A stretch of DNA of 64,000 nt. Origin: Crotophaga sulcirostris (Eukaryota; Chordata; Aves; Cuculiformes; Crotophagidae). The notes under the pieces are model-generated. The model made no database searches and was not told the DNA's origin. It saw only the letters and a list, made by a program, of their open reading frames with translations. This document shows, piece by piece, positions 22,901-32,565 of the stretch. The position numbers were made by a program, and so were the translations under genes. The DNA lies in NCBI GenBank assembly GCA_013397455.1, contig VYZB01000056.1, positions 439,322 to 503,321 of the forward strand. Reading direction: 5' to 3'. Numbering within the stretch: the first letter of the stretch is position 1; each line of letters starts with the position of its first letter.

Positions 22901-24312
22901 TTTACGCTGAGGGTGGTGAGGCATTGGCACAGGTTAACCTGAGAGGTGGTGGCTGCTCCATCCCTGGAAAAACTCAAGACCAGGTTGGCTGGGGGTCTGA
23001 GCAACCGGATCGAGTTGAAAGTGTTTTTTTTCACTGCAGGGGGGTTGGAACGGGATGACCTTCATGGTCCCTTCCAATTTTTTTCATTCTATGATTCTAT
23101 GATTTGGCAGCTAACAATGTTCAGTGCGGATTTTTTTTCAGGAAAAGAGACACAGCTCAGAAGGCTCAGCAGAAAGGCAAGGACAGGGTTGTTTGTGCCC
23201 AGGAGAGGAGGAAGGGCAACACCTGAAGGAGCTGGCGAAGAGCAGCGTTAGAGCACTGACCACGCTGGGTCACAGCAAGGTTCACACTGACCTAAGGTGT
23301 TGCTGGGCCACCTGACCCACTCAGGGGACCCAAAATGGAGACAAATGCCACCCTGACAGTGACCGCCGTGGAGGAAGGCGACACAACTTTAAATATTTTT
23401 TTACCTTTCCTACTTTCCCCTGTCCCTGCCAGATGGCACCTGGAGCTATTTTTTTCTGGAAGGGCTGCTGGAGCCCCCTCAGTGCCCACAGGAGCACCCT
23501 CTTTTTTTCCAGAAGCCCCCATAGCACCTGCAGGAGCCCCCATAGCTCATTTCCAAAGGGATGCATTGAATCATAGAATGGTTTGGGCTGGAAAGGACCT
23601 CAAAGCCCATCCAGTTCCAAGCCTCCGCCATGGGCAGGGACACCTCCCACTGGATCAGGGGGCTCAAAGCCCCATCCAACCTGCCCTTGAGCTCCTCCAG
23701 GGATGAGGCAGCCACGACTTCCCTGGAAAACCTGTGCCAGTGTCTCACCACCCTCATTGTGAGAAATTTCTCCCTAATCTCTCACCTAAATCTTCCCCCT
23801 TCCAGCTGAAAGTCGTTCGCCCTCCTCCCATCACTCCAGGCCCTTGTAAAAAGCCCCTCCCCAGCTTTCCTGGAGCCCCTTTCTGTACTGGGAGGCTGCT
23901 CTAAGGTCTCCCCGCAGCCTTCTCTTCTCCAGGCTGAACAACCCCAACTCTCCCACCCTGTCCTCATAGCAAAGGTGCTCTAACCCTTACATCATCTTCG
24001 TACAAGCAACTGTATTTTTTGAAATTTAGACAGAACGTCTACTCTAAATCTTCCCCCTTCCAATTCAAAGCCGCTCCCCCTCCTCCTGTCACCACCTGCC
24101 CCTGTCTCTTGACACTCTGAGCACAACAAAAGCTCCGTTTGTACAAGAGCTCCGTGCCGGCCCCGAGGAGCTTCCCGAGCAGCCGAGGGTGGGCTCTGCT
24201 GGTCGCCCCCTCCCTCAGCCCCGCTACCTGCGGCGTCGCAGCGCGGAACCAGCTTCCACACGCAGAGGGCGAGGAAGAAGAGGGCTGGCGGCGTCCCGCC
24301 GGGGAGCCGCAT
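13983..24312 (-). CDS. VSIG10: V-set and immunoglobulin domain-containing protein 10, incomplete
   Basis: Single-pass Ig-superfamily membrane protein of unknown ligand. Exons in transcription order: 24312-24228 (ATG and a hydrophobic signal peptide, [12 protein letters not shown]), 22423-22139 (Ig domain with TVLLLC, WFQG, DEGNYTC), 17601-17320 (Ig, C...W...C), 16294-16001 (Ig, NVTLLC, LTWLRG, CYVC), 15487-15377 (transmembrane helix, [14 protein letters not shown]), 14939-14927 (13-nt micro-exon), 14146-13983 (cytoplasmic, [16 protein letters not shown]). Every Ig junction is phase 1. About 411 codons are seen against about 540 in human. The shortfall equals the second Ig domain plus a short C-terminus, neither found. 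False stops from T blocks: TGA at 16091-16089 and TAA at 15401-15399. Donor and acceptor matches are good elsewhere. Confidence 0.92.
14927..14939 (-). other. VSIG10: 13-nt VSIG10 micro-exon
   Basis: On the minus strand a long pyrimidine tract ends in CCGTTCAG, then 13 bases (GTGCTGCATTCAG), then a consensus GTGAGT donor. The exon before ends in phase 1 and the exon after needs two bases, so only an insert of this size class restores the frame. The joined text aligns with the segment before DDVxVLVDSE in the human protein. Confidence 0.8.
16354..16592 (-). mobile_element. CR1 3' fragment in VSIG10
   Basis: Reverse CR1 tail beginning at CATAGAATCACTTGGTCGG, 60 bases upstream (in transcript sense) of the third recognised Ig exon. 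T blocks at 16348 and 16560 touch both ends. Confidence 0.85.
18120..18367 (+). mobile_element. CR1 3' fragment
   Basis: Forward CR1 tail ending in AAGCATTCTATGATT. It abuts a second CR1 head to tail at 18366. Confidence 0.85.
18366..18527 (+). mobile_element. CR1 3' fragment of the TACTGTGA-tailed type
   Basis: Starts at GCCCAGGGAGGTGGTGGAGT with no spacer after the previous CR1 tail. It is nearly identical to the copy at 216-426 and serves as the internal control for T-block substitution. Confidence 0.85.
19086..19346 (-). mobile_element. CR1 3' fragment
   Basis: Reverse CR1 tail with five T blocks (19103, 19156, 19209, 19315 inside; 19050 adjacent). Confidence 0.85.
19396..19417 (-). promoter_or_regulatory. 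Paired AATAAA signals inside the VSIG10 locus
   Basis: On the minus strand AATAAA occurs at 19417-19412 and 19401-19396, 16 bases apart. It is preceded by T/A-rich text and followed by ordinary sequence. This looks like a genuine transcript 3' end between the first and next recognised Ig exons. It would fit intronic polyadenylation of VSIG10 or a nested transcript. Confidence 0.4.
19418..21104. other. Unique sequence in the VSIG10 large intron, no gene recognised
   Basis: About 1.7 kb without CR1 until the copy at 21105. No frame with domain similarity was seen on either strand. It contains ten or so T blocks. Transcribed leftward it could be 3' UTR to the AATAAA pair at 19396-19417. Confidence 0.4.
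21105..21375 (+). mobile_element. CR1 3' fragment
   Basis: Forward CR1 tail (GATTTAGATTAGATATTAGG through CAACCCAAACCATTCCACGA) with T blocks at 21170, 21276 and 21329. Confidence 0.85.
22555..23102 (+). mobile_element. CR1 3' fragment between VSIG10 exons 1 and 2
   Basis: Forward CR1 of about 550 bases, ending ATTCTATGATTCTATGATT. T blocks at 23025 and 23078 fall near the tail. Confidence 0.9.
23572..23995 (-). mobile_element. CR1 3' fragment
   Basis: Reverse CR1 starting GAATCATAGAATGGTTTGGG, with no T block, inside VSIG10 intron 1. Confidence 0.9.
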
Positions 24313-24530
24313 CGCCGTGTGCCCGCCGCACCCTCCCGCCTCGGGGAGGCGGTGCTGCCCGGCCTCCGCCCCGGAGAGCGGGCGGGCGGGCACGACCGAT
24401 CCTTTTTTTCCCGGGAAGGGGGTCCTGTATCAGGTGTGTTCCCCCCTCCCTCCCCTTTTTTTTGCGCCGCCGCCATCTTGGGCGACCCCGCCATTTTGCC
24501 CCCCCGCCTTTTTTTCAAAGCCATTTTTGT
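24180..24530 (-). promoter_or_regulatory. VSIG10 CpG-island promoter with YY1-type motifs
   Basis: CpG-dense sequence surrounds the VSIG10 start codon. On the minus strand upstream of it are CAAGATGGCGGCGG (from 24480) and CAAAATGGCGGGG (from 24498), which match the YY1 core ATGGCGGC. No TATA box is seen. T blocks at 24403, 24456 and 24509 have removed some promoter bases. Confidence 0.6.
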
Positions 24531-24623
24531 CAACCCCCTCAAGGAAGCCCTGGACCAGTTTTTCTGCCCTCGGGTGCAGCCCAAGGGTTGGGAACGTTTA
24601 AGGCAGGGGAGGACGATGTTTCA

Positions 24624-25005
24624 TAGAATCATTGAATCATCTGGTTGGAAAAGACCTTTGAGATCATTTTTTTTAACCATACCTGTCCACTTACTAAGCC
24701 ATGTCCCTGCTGAACTCCTCTATACGTCTTTTAAACACCTCCAGGGATGGTGACTCAACCACCTCCCTGGGAGTTTTTTTCAGTGCCTGACCACCCTTTC
24801 AGTAAAGAAATTTTTCCTAATGTCTAGTCTGAACCTCCCCTGGCACAACTTCCAGCCATTTTCTCTCGTCCTATCATCTGTCACTTGGGAGAAGAGACCA
24901 ACACCTCCCTACAACCTCCTTTAAGGCAGCTGTAGACAGTGATGAGGTCTCCCCTCAGCCTCCTCTAAGCAAAACAAACCCAAGTCCCTCAGCTGCTCCT
25001 CGGGC
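24624..25005 (-). mobile_element. CR1 3' fragment
   Basis: Reverse CR1 starting CATAGAATCATTGAATCAT just upstream of the VSIG10 promoter. T blocks at 24668 and 24774. Confidence 0.88.
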
Positions 25006-25029
25006 AAAGCAAAGTGAAAGCAGTAAGGG

Positions 25030-25512
25030 ACACCCCACAGGGAATCTTCCAGAGTTCAACCACTTAGAGACACCCCGAAAGCAGAGGGAGTGGGAAAAAC
25101 AGCGATAAATGACTGTGAACTGTGCCACAAAATGTGTGGTTCTGTTTTTTTGACATGATTCTGATAATGCTGACACTAAACTCTCTAAGGCTCGTTTTGG
25201 AGTCTTTGAAAGCAACATCCTTTATTTCAACACTGGGCACATGAGGGAATGATTTCCATCAATCATGTGTAACGAGAAAAGAGCTGGGGACAGAAGGTAT
25301 TTCCCACTTACACGCATGTGTATAAATTCTCCCAGAAATCTTATGCATATTCCTGTTTCCAAGGAGTAATTTTATTATGAACTTCACAACAGCCAAACCT
25401 CTGCTAATTGGAGCTTTGAAGCCAGTTCTCCATCTGACCAAGGGAAACCCCACAGGGGATGTGCCAGAGTTCAATCACCCTGAAAGCAGACAGAGTGGGA
25501 AGAACAACAATA
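25030..25512 (+). repeat. Diverged direct repeat pair, about 415 bases apart
   Basis: The segments at about 25030-25110 and 25445-25512 share CCCCACAGGG, CCAGAGTTCAA and GAAAGCAGA...GAGTGGGAA in the same order, with one indel of about 13 bases. The interval between them is unique. It could be a local duplication or remnants of a terminal-repeat element. Confidence 0.5.
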
Positions 25513-25745
25513 GATTTTTTTTAACCATGCATGAATGGTATGGTTCTTGGGTGTGGGCAACAAAAATAGCAGGCAGCAGCTTAAGACAAAGCTGGGGAGT
25601 CCAGACAGAGGAGAGGCTGAGAGCAGCAGGTGGAAGGGGTGAGGGATGAGATTCTCCACAGCTGGGAGGTCTACAGGAACCAGCACCAGGGGAAGGGAAA
25701 GATACAAATGTGTTCAGTTTCTTTAAAGGTGTTGGTTCAATTAAG

Positions 25746-26100
25746 AGAATCATAGAATGAATCATAGAATGGTTTGGGTTGGAAGGGACCTTAAAGCCCA
25801 TTCAATTTCAACCCCTGTGCCATGGGCAGAGACAACTTCCACTGAATCAGGTTGCTCAAAGCCCCATCCAACCTGGCCTGGAACACTTTTTTTGATGGGG
25901 CAGCCACCACTTCTTTGGGCAAGCTGTGCCAAGGCCTCCCCACCCTCACAGAAAAACCTTTCTCCCTAAGATCTCATCTCAGTCTCCCCTCTTTCAGCTG
26001 AAAACTGTTCCCCCTCGTCCTCTCTCTGATCAAGAGCCCCTCTCCCGCTTTCCTGGAGCCCCTTTCAGTACTGGAAGGCTGCTCTGAGGTCTCCTCGGTT
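25746..26100 (-). mobile_element. CR1 3' fragment
   Basis: Reverse CR1 with a doubled tail motif (AGAATCATAGAATGAATCAT) between VSIG10 and PEBP1. T block at 25887. Confidence 0.88.
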
Positions 26101-26106
26101 TTTTTT

Positions 26107-26529
26107 CTTCTTCTTGCCCTGGGTCAGTATAACAGAACACAGCCATATGCTGTTAAATTTCAGATCTGTTAGGAGAAACTGCCCCAATGGCCCTACATTG
26201 TTCACTACTGCCAACAGCAGGTTCCAGGCAGGTTTGCTGGGTGCAATAACACATGGATTTTTTTTTCACATAACTCCACCGGGAGGGCTGTAAAGCACAT
26301 CTGCATCCTCAGGTTCCTCCGGGACACCTTACTGTTTGGCAACATGGCCAGCTCTACTGTGGCCATCACTCACTGGGCTACGGTGTGCATGGAGCAGAGC
26401 ACAGATATCCACGGGGCAGCCCTAGGCCCCAGCACATCAATTATAACCTAATTAATGAACCATTAAGCATTTTTTTCAGTGCTGTTCTGGGTAACGGCTC
26501 TGCCAGTGCATCCAGCATGGCATTTTTTT
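26107..26529. other. VSIG10-PEBP1 interval between CR1 copies
   Basis: About 420 bases with no CR1 similarity, no convincing frame and no RNA gene seen. T blocks at 26258, 26470 and 26523. Confidence 0.5.
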
Positions 26530-27140
26530 CGGGTCGAGGGAGGGGATTGTTCTGCTCTGCTCTGTGCTGGTGTGGCCCCATCTTGAGTATTGGGTGAGGT
26601 TTTGGGTGCTGCAGTATGAAAGGGACCTTTTTTTTCTGGAGCGTCCAGAGGAGGGCACAAAGCTGGTGAAGGTTTTAGAGGTTTTTTTGCTGAAGTCACT
26701 TGGTCTGTTCATCCTGGAGAAGAGACTGAGGGTAAACCTCATCCTGGTCTGCAGCTTCCTCATATGGGGAGGAGGAGGAGTAGGCACTGATCTCTTCTCT
26801 CAGACTGGAGGGAATGGCAGGAAGATGTGCTCGGGCGGGTGTTAGGTTGGATGTTAGGAGAAGGCTCTTCACCCAGAGGGTGGTGGAGCACTGGAACAGC
26901 TCCCTAGGGAAGCAGCCACAGTGCCAAGCCTGACAGCGTTCAAGAAGCACTTGGCCAACACCCTCAGACCCACAGTGTGAATGTTGGGGGTCCCCTGTGC
27001 AGGGACAGGAGTTGGACTTGATGATCCTTGTGGGTCCCTTCCAACTCAGAACACTCCGTGGCTGCTGGGTCCACTGTGCAGGGACAGGAGCTGGACTTAA
27101 TGGTCCCTGCGGGTCCCTCCCCACCCAGGACACCCCATGG
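26530..27140 (+). mobile_element. CR1 copy with duplicated 3' tail, next to the PEBP1 promoter
   Basis: Forward CR1 of a different subfamily, lacking the ATTCTATG tail. Its last roughly 70 bases (GTGCAGGGACAGGAGTTGGA onward, from about 26996) recur in diverged form at about 27076-27135. It ends at the edge of the PEBP1 CpG island. Confidence 0.8.
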
Positions 27141-27149
27141 CTCTCTGAT

Positions 27150-27350
27150 TCCATTGCGGTGTTCGGCCCCGCCCGCCTGGGGGCGCCCGAACAGAGGCAG
27201 CGGGGGAGAGGGTAGCGGCGCGCCGCGACCAATGGGAGCGCAGCGCGCGAGCACCTCGGCCAGTTTTTTTTCGGGGCGTTGGCGCCTCGGCCAATGGGCA
27301 CGCGGGGGGCGGGCCGGTTAGCTGCGCGGCGCAGTGCGGGAGCAGCAGCC
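27150..27350 (+). promoter_or_regulatory. PEBP1 CpG-island promoter
   Basis: Very G+C- and CpG-rich, with no TATA box. It carries CCAAT at 27229-27233 and 27291-27295, and a GGGCGGG Sp1-type box near 27307-27313. A T block at 27265-27271 has erased seven promoter bases. An AAAATGGCGG YY1-like motif lies just inside intron 1 (27519-27528). Confidence 0.7.
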
Positions 27351-29633
27351 ATGCCGGTGGACCTGGCGCAGTGGGGCGGCCCGCTCAGCCTCACCGAGGT
27401 GGAGCAGAAGCCCGCGCACCCGCTGCGCGTCAAGTACGGCTCCGTGGAGATCGACGAGCTGGGCAAGGTGCTCACGCCCACCCAGGTGGGTCACACGGCG
27501 AGGGGGGTGGAGGGGCGCAAAATGGCGGGAGGCGGCTGTGCCAGGCCTGGCTCCTGCTGCAGGAGAAACCCCGGCGGCTGCGTGCAGGAATGGCCTTGGG
27601 CCGCGAATGATCCGAGGGCTGGGGCACCTCTGCTGTTTTTTTAGGCGGAGAGGGTTGGGCTTGTTCAGCCTGGAGAGGAGAAGGCTGCGGGGAAATCTTA
27701 GAGCAGCCTCCAGTACTGAAAGGGGCTCCAGGAAAGCTGGGGAGGGACTTTTTACAAGGGCATGGAGTGAAAGGACAATGAGGGACGGCTTTAATTTTTT
27801 TGGGGGAAGATTTAGGCGAGATATTAGGGAGAAATTTCTCACAATGAGGGTGGTGAGGCACTGGCACAAGTTGCCCCAGGAAGCTGTGGCTGCCTCATCC
27901 CTGGAGGTGTTGAAGGCCAGGTTGGATGGGGCTTTGAGCCCCCTGATCCAGTGGGAGGTGTCCCTGCCCATGGCAGGGGATTGGTACTGGGTGGGCTTTG
28001 AGGTCCCTTCCAACCCAAACCATTCAATGATTCTGTGACTGCGTTGTCACAGCTTGCACTGGGTACACATGGCAACCATGGGCAGTGCTGCTGGGTGGCA
28101 CAAGCTGCATGGTGCAGGCAGCAGGGTGGGTTGCTCTTCCTAATGCTGTCATCCCTGCAGGTCCAGCATCGCCCCACAAGCATTGAGTGGGATGGCTGCG
28201 ATCCCCAGAAGCTTTACACGCTGGTTCTCACCGACCCAGATGCTCCCAGTAGGAAGGACCCAAAGTTCAGGTAATGGGGGTGGGTGGCTCCCTGTCTTGC
28301 CTGGGGAAAATGGGGCATCCCTTTTGGTCTGAGCAGAGGCTTAGAAGGAGGTCAGGAATGTGCTCTGCCTGAGGTGCAGCAGTGAGCCTGTGGCTTGGGA
28401 TAGAAACAGTGCCCTTGCATCTCTCCTTGAGCCAGGGACAGCATGGGGAGGAGTGGCTGCTTTTGCCAGTGGTGTTGAAGGTCTGTTGGAGCTTGGAGAA
28501 GCACAGCATCTGCTTGTCACTCTAATTGGCACATGTGTGAGTTGGAATTAGGTCTCTCTGTGCTAGCAGTGGCGTCTTAAACTTAGGACCAGCTCACGTT
28601 TCTCAAATCAGGCTCAGAAGCGTGTGGAGTATCCACTCTTACGGGTCAAGCTCAAGGTTTCCCAGAGCCACAGGCAGGATGACAGAGCGGGTTCCAACAG
28701 GCTCTGCTTTTGCAGGAGGCAGAACCTGCTCTAGGACTGGTTTGGCAAACCAGGAGTGGCAGCTGTTGTCTCCAGTTATGTAGTTCCAGTTTCTCTTTAT
28801 TGAAAAGCGGCATCTTGGAGTAATGCAGGGTCTTGACTGGGGTGGTGAAGCAATCTGATTGTCTTTTGCCTTCTCCTTTCAGGGAATGGCATCACTTCCT
28901 GGTGACCAACATGAAAGGCAACGATGTGGGGAGCGGGACCGTGCTCTCGGATTATGTCGGCTCCGGCCCTCCCAAAGGAACAGGTTGGTCCTGGCTGCAG
29001 AAGTTCCATGCTCTTTTTTTAGATCAGACGGGGGTGCACAAGGAGGGGGGAGGCCTGCAGAAACCTGCCTGCCAGCTTGGCATGTGCCGCATGGCTGGGC
29101 AAAGGGTGTGCTGTGCTGTGGAAACGGCCTGTGCAGGCTTGTAGCCATGGCCAGCAGGGACGTGTTCTGCACCGTCCCCTCCTCCAGTCACAGGCTGTGC
29201 CGCGTTTCCTCGAGGGCGAGCACCAGCCCAGGCAGGACACGAGATGGCAGGCATGCCCAGTGCATCTTCTCTGAGCTCCTTCAGCTCCAACAGATTTGCT
29301 GTCTGGTCCTGGAGAGCACAGGCATCTTTCCCTGTGCTCCTGGGGTCGCTCCAGAGCAAACCCTGAACCTGGGAATTGCAGGCGATGGCACTTGTGACGC
29401 TGTCTCCTCCCGCAGGGCTGCACCGCTACGTGTGGCTGGTGTACGAGCAGCCGAAGCAGCTGACCTGCAACGAGCCCATCCTCTCCAACCGGTCTGGTGA
29501 CAAACGAGGGAAGTTCAAGGTGGCAGCTTTCCGCAGCAAATACGAGCTGGGGGTGCCGGTGGCTGGCACTTGCTACCAGGCGGAGTGGGATGACTACGTT
29601 CCGAAGCTCTATGAGCAGCTCTCAGGGAAGTAG
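27351..29633 (+). CDS. PEBP1: Phosphatidylethanolamine-binding protein 1 / Raf kinase inhibitor protein
   Basis: Cytosolic protein that binds phospholipid head groups and Raf-1 and damps MAPK signalling. Four exons: 27351-27485, 28161-28270, 28883-28983, 29416-29633. They total 564 bases, giving 187 residues, the same length as human. It starts [14 protein letters not shown] at an ATG in a good context (GCAGCC before it). The conserved ligand-pocket motifs are present: [14 protein letters not shown] (exon 2), [14 protein letters not shown] (exon 3), and [14 protein letters not shown] across exons 3 and 4. No T block falls in coding sequence, so this gene reads cleanly. Residue 153, a serine phosphorylated by PKC in mammalian RKIP, reads as alanine (codon GCT in KVAAFRSKY). 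It is head-to-head with VSIG10, 3 kb away, and tail to tail with TAOK3. Confidence 0.98.
27645..28038 (+). mobile_element. CR1 3' fragment in PEBP1 intron 1
   Basis: Forward CR1 in the sense orientation of PEBP1, ending AACCATTCAATGATTCTGTG. T block at 27795. Confidence 0.9.
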
Positions 29634-30233
29634 GGTGAGGGGGACCTGGAGGAGCACTGTGCAGCACCGGGCCGCTCGGAGCATCTTGCTGTAGTCTTTG
29701 AGTTGAACCCAACTGCTCCTGCGCTGACTGCTGGAACCGTAACCCTGTCACTGTCCCTGTCCTGAGCCTGCGTCCGTGTGGCCCAGAGCTGTGCTGTAGG
29801 CACGGGCTTTTTTTTACGAGTATCTGATGAGGTGTCCCCTCTGGGCTGTCCCACTCCAGGGAAACCAAAGCCTCTGCCAGTTGGTGTCATGTGAGCGTCT
29901 CTGCTGCACTGAAAGGGAATTTTGCCGAGTGGTGTGGGTGCTGAACCACTGCTGGGGTGGCGCTGGCTGTGTGGCCTCCCCTTTCTGGGAGAGGGGAGGC
30001 GGTGGCAGCAAGGAAACTCATTTTTTTTTTCCTTATTTTCACCCCGGAGTGCTGGCCTGTGCCTCCCGTTCCCTGCAATGAGCCACCAAAGTTGTGAAGG
30101 TGGAGCTGGGGGGAGGCAGGGAAGCTTTTTTTTACTTCCTTCTGTTCTCTGCTGCTACTTAAAGCTGAGACCACTTTGTTTTGTTCCAGTTCTGTTGTGA
30201 CCTGATGTCAATATGCTGTTTGCTCACAGTGCG

Positions 30234-30239
30234 ATTAAA
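30234..30239 (+). promoter_or_regulatory. PEBP1 polyadenylation signal (ATTAAA)
   Basis: ATTAAA lies 600 bases after the PEBP1 stop codon, with a GGATGGTGTGCTTCTC GT-rich element following. An alternative ATTAAAA near 30887 is possible. Confidence 0.6.
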
Positions 30240-31215
30240 AACTTCCCAAGGCGGATGGTGTGCTTCTCTTCCTGGGGGATGAGGGTTTTTTTTTCGGAGC
30301 AGCATGGCCTCATCTGGTTCCTTTCCCCCCTCTGTGTGGGTGGAACAGCCCAGAGCAGTTGTGTCTGTCCAGCAAGCACCTGGTACCAGTTTGGATCTGC
30401 TCTGCTCATGGTGCAGCTTGCCTTCCCAGTAAGAATTCCTGGGATTTTTTTTGCTAGCAGTAGGAATTTGGAGGAGATGCTTTTGTCCCAAGGTGTCTCT
30501 GAAGCCACTGTCACTTGGCAGCAGGGTCACATATTCCCTGAGACCCTCCTGTTGCCATCTCGCTGTTCTTACAGCTGGAGGGGCACCCTGTGCCCACAGG
30601 TGGGTCCTAGGGGAGCAGAGCTGGCTGGGAAGGAGCTCTCCCACCCCCCTCCATCAGCCTCCCTGGGCCTCAGGGCCTTCAGCCTGTGTTTGGCAGCTGA
30701 TTTGTGTCCTGTGGGATCTCCAGGTGCTCCCTGGTGGCTGCCTTCCCACAACCCACAGCTGAACCCCATGGCAGATCTGCTGCAAGAGGAACCCTTGCCT
30801 TTACGATCCTGAAGCCACTTCCCAGCTGAGCTGCAGGGTCCCCCTTGTTCTCCTGGTCCTCCAACGGCAGCTTTTCAACCCAGCCATTAAAACGTGAAAC
30901 CAGGATGGATGGTTTTCCAGGAAAACATCCCCCACTGCTCAAGTCCAAGCTCCACCAGAGTAAAGGGGGCAGATGCGCTCACCTTCACTGTGCTCAGCAA
31001 GGGCTGAGCTGCCTGGGGACTTCTCAGCCTGGAACCAGGACATAAAAAAATGAGCCACAACCCATTAACCTAAAAACCTCCACTGTCAGGAAGGCCAGGG
31101 CTGGAACGGAGCCCGAGGCTCCTCCAGCCCCAGGGCTGAGAAAACATCTCCTATGGAGGAGTGGGTGGGGTGGAAGGGGCAGCTCTTCCCACAATGAGAC
31201 AGCGAGGCGGTGTGA
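30240..31215. other. PEBP1-TAOK3 convergent interval
   Basis: About 1 kb with no recognisable gene, RNA or CR1. T blocks occur at 30286 and 30445. It may hold longer PEBP1 3' UTR forms. Confidence 0.5.
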
Positions 31216-31223
31216 TGAACACT

Positions 31224-31229
31224 TTTATT
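31224..31229 (-). promoter_or_regulatory. Likely TAOK3 polyadenylation signal (AATAAA)
   Basis: On the minus strand TTGTAAATAAAAGTGTTC reads as a strong poly(A) signal. If used by TAOK3, the 3' UTR would span 32565 to about 31205, including the gap. Confidence 0.6.
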
Positions 31230-31332
31230 TACAAATATAATTAAAAGCTCTGACAGTTATTCATGCTCTTCCTTGGAACCTGAAAAATGGGGTTTTTTTC
31301 TGTTGTTTTGTTGGTTTTTTTTGGTTTTTTTT

Positions 31333-32035
31333 NNNNNNNNNNNNNNNNNNNNNNNNNNNNNNNNNNNNNNNNNNNNNNNNNNNNNNNNNNNNNNNNNNNN
31401 NNNNNNNNNNNNNNNNNNNNNNNNNNNNNNNNNNNNNNNNNNNNNNNNNNNNNNNNNNNNNNNNNNNNNNNNNNNNNNNNNNNNNNNNNNNNNNNNNNNN
31501 NNNNNNNNNNNNNNNNNNNNNNNNNNNNNNNNNNNNNNNNNNNNNNNNNNNNNNNNNNNNNNNNNNNNNNNNNNNNNNNNNNNNNNNNNNNNNNNNNNNN
31601 NNNNNNNNNNNNNNNNNNNNNNNNNNNNNNNNNNNNNNNNNNNNNNNNNNNNNNNNNNNNNNNNNNNNNNNNNNNNNNNNNNNNNNNNNNNNNNNNNNNN
31701 NNNNNNNNNNNNNNNNNNNNNNNNNNNNNNNNNNNNNNNNNNNNNNNNNNNNNNNNNNNNNNNNNNNNNNNNNNNNNNNNNNNNNNNNNNNNNNNNNNNN
31801 NNNNNNNNNNNNNNNNNNNNNNNNNNNNNNNNNNNNNNNNNNNNNNNNNNNNNNNNNNNNNNNNNNNNNNNNNNNNNNNNNNNNNNNNNNNNNNNNNNNN
31901 NNNNNNNNNNNNNNNNNNNNNNNNNNNNNNNNNNNNNNNNNNNNNNNNNNNNNNNNNNNNNNNNNNNNNNNNNNNNNNNNNNNNNNNNNNNNNNNNNNNN
32001 NNNNNNNNNNNNNNNNNNNNNNNNNNNNNNNNNNN
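31333..32035. other. Assembly gap, 703 N
   Basis: The gap separates two contigs. It is entered through poly-T on the left (two runs of eight T) and left through poly-A on the right, so simple sequence probably broke the assembly. The seven-T lattice is present to the left and absent to the right. It lies in the probable TAOK3 3' UTR. Confidence 0.99.
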
Positions 32036-32565
32036 AAAAAAATAAACAATAAAATAAAATTATGCAGCAGCTAGTTCAGGTAAGGCTGCGGATTGAGTCT
32101 CTCTCCCCCTGGGTTTGTAGCTATCGATTATTATTGTTATTTTTTGCTTGTACTTTCATCGATTGGTGGTAAAATGAGTGATTGCTCAAAAGCAACGTAC
32201 ATCCACTTGTGGGTTTCTTTTTTTCATTTTCTCCATTAAAATTGTCTCCAAAGTTTTTTTTTTGTTTTTTTGTTTTTTTTTCACTGAAACATTTTTAATC
32301 ATCGCACAGAGACATTGATACTGTGACAAACTATGGAAAAGACCGCCAGGAGCTGTCCTGCACCGGGACTGACACAGGGGGAAAGGGGGCCCCTGATGGT
32401 GTAAGAATATACAGGCACTAGTCCGACACGATGTCAGTAAGAGAGACAGCAAGAGAGAGAGCACGCCCGGTCACATGGGGAATGTTGGGTCTGCAAGTTT
32501 TACCATTAACTCTGCTTTTTTGTCTTGTTTTGTTTTTTTTTTTTAAATGGCAAAGGAACTGAACC

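Larger units (their letters stand above)
24..31299 (+). other. Lattice of seven-T blocks overwriting sequence (data artefact)
   Basis: Runs of at least seven T recur on the + strand at positions 24, 77, 130, 289, 660, 713, 766, 819, 872, 925 and onward, always at 24+53k, to 17249. From 17831 to 31293 they sit at 23+53k. I located about 135 on-lattice runs by hand out of about 590 lattice slots. They cross exons of both strands, introns, CR1 copies and promoters alike. Codon counts across blocks in DDX54, CFAP73 and VSIG10 stay correct, so each block substitutes seven bases rather than inserting them. Off-lattice runs, probably natural, are at 8484, 9452, 12418, 13508, 31315 and 31325. An exact lattice in contig coordinates points to post-assembly corruption or a masking step, not to a sequence element. 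Confidence 0.95.

Noticed and set aside
24..31299. T runs as Pol III terminators, poly-T tracts of retroposons or frameshift sites
   Set aside because: They occur on one strand only, at an exact 53-base lattice, in place of known codons, so they are not functional elements.
31273..32052. Long open frames across the gap
   Set aside because: They consist of N translated as X.
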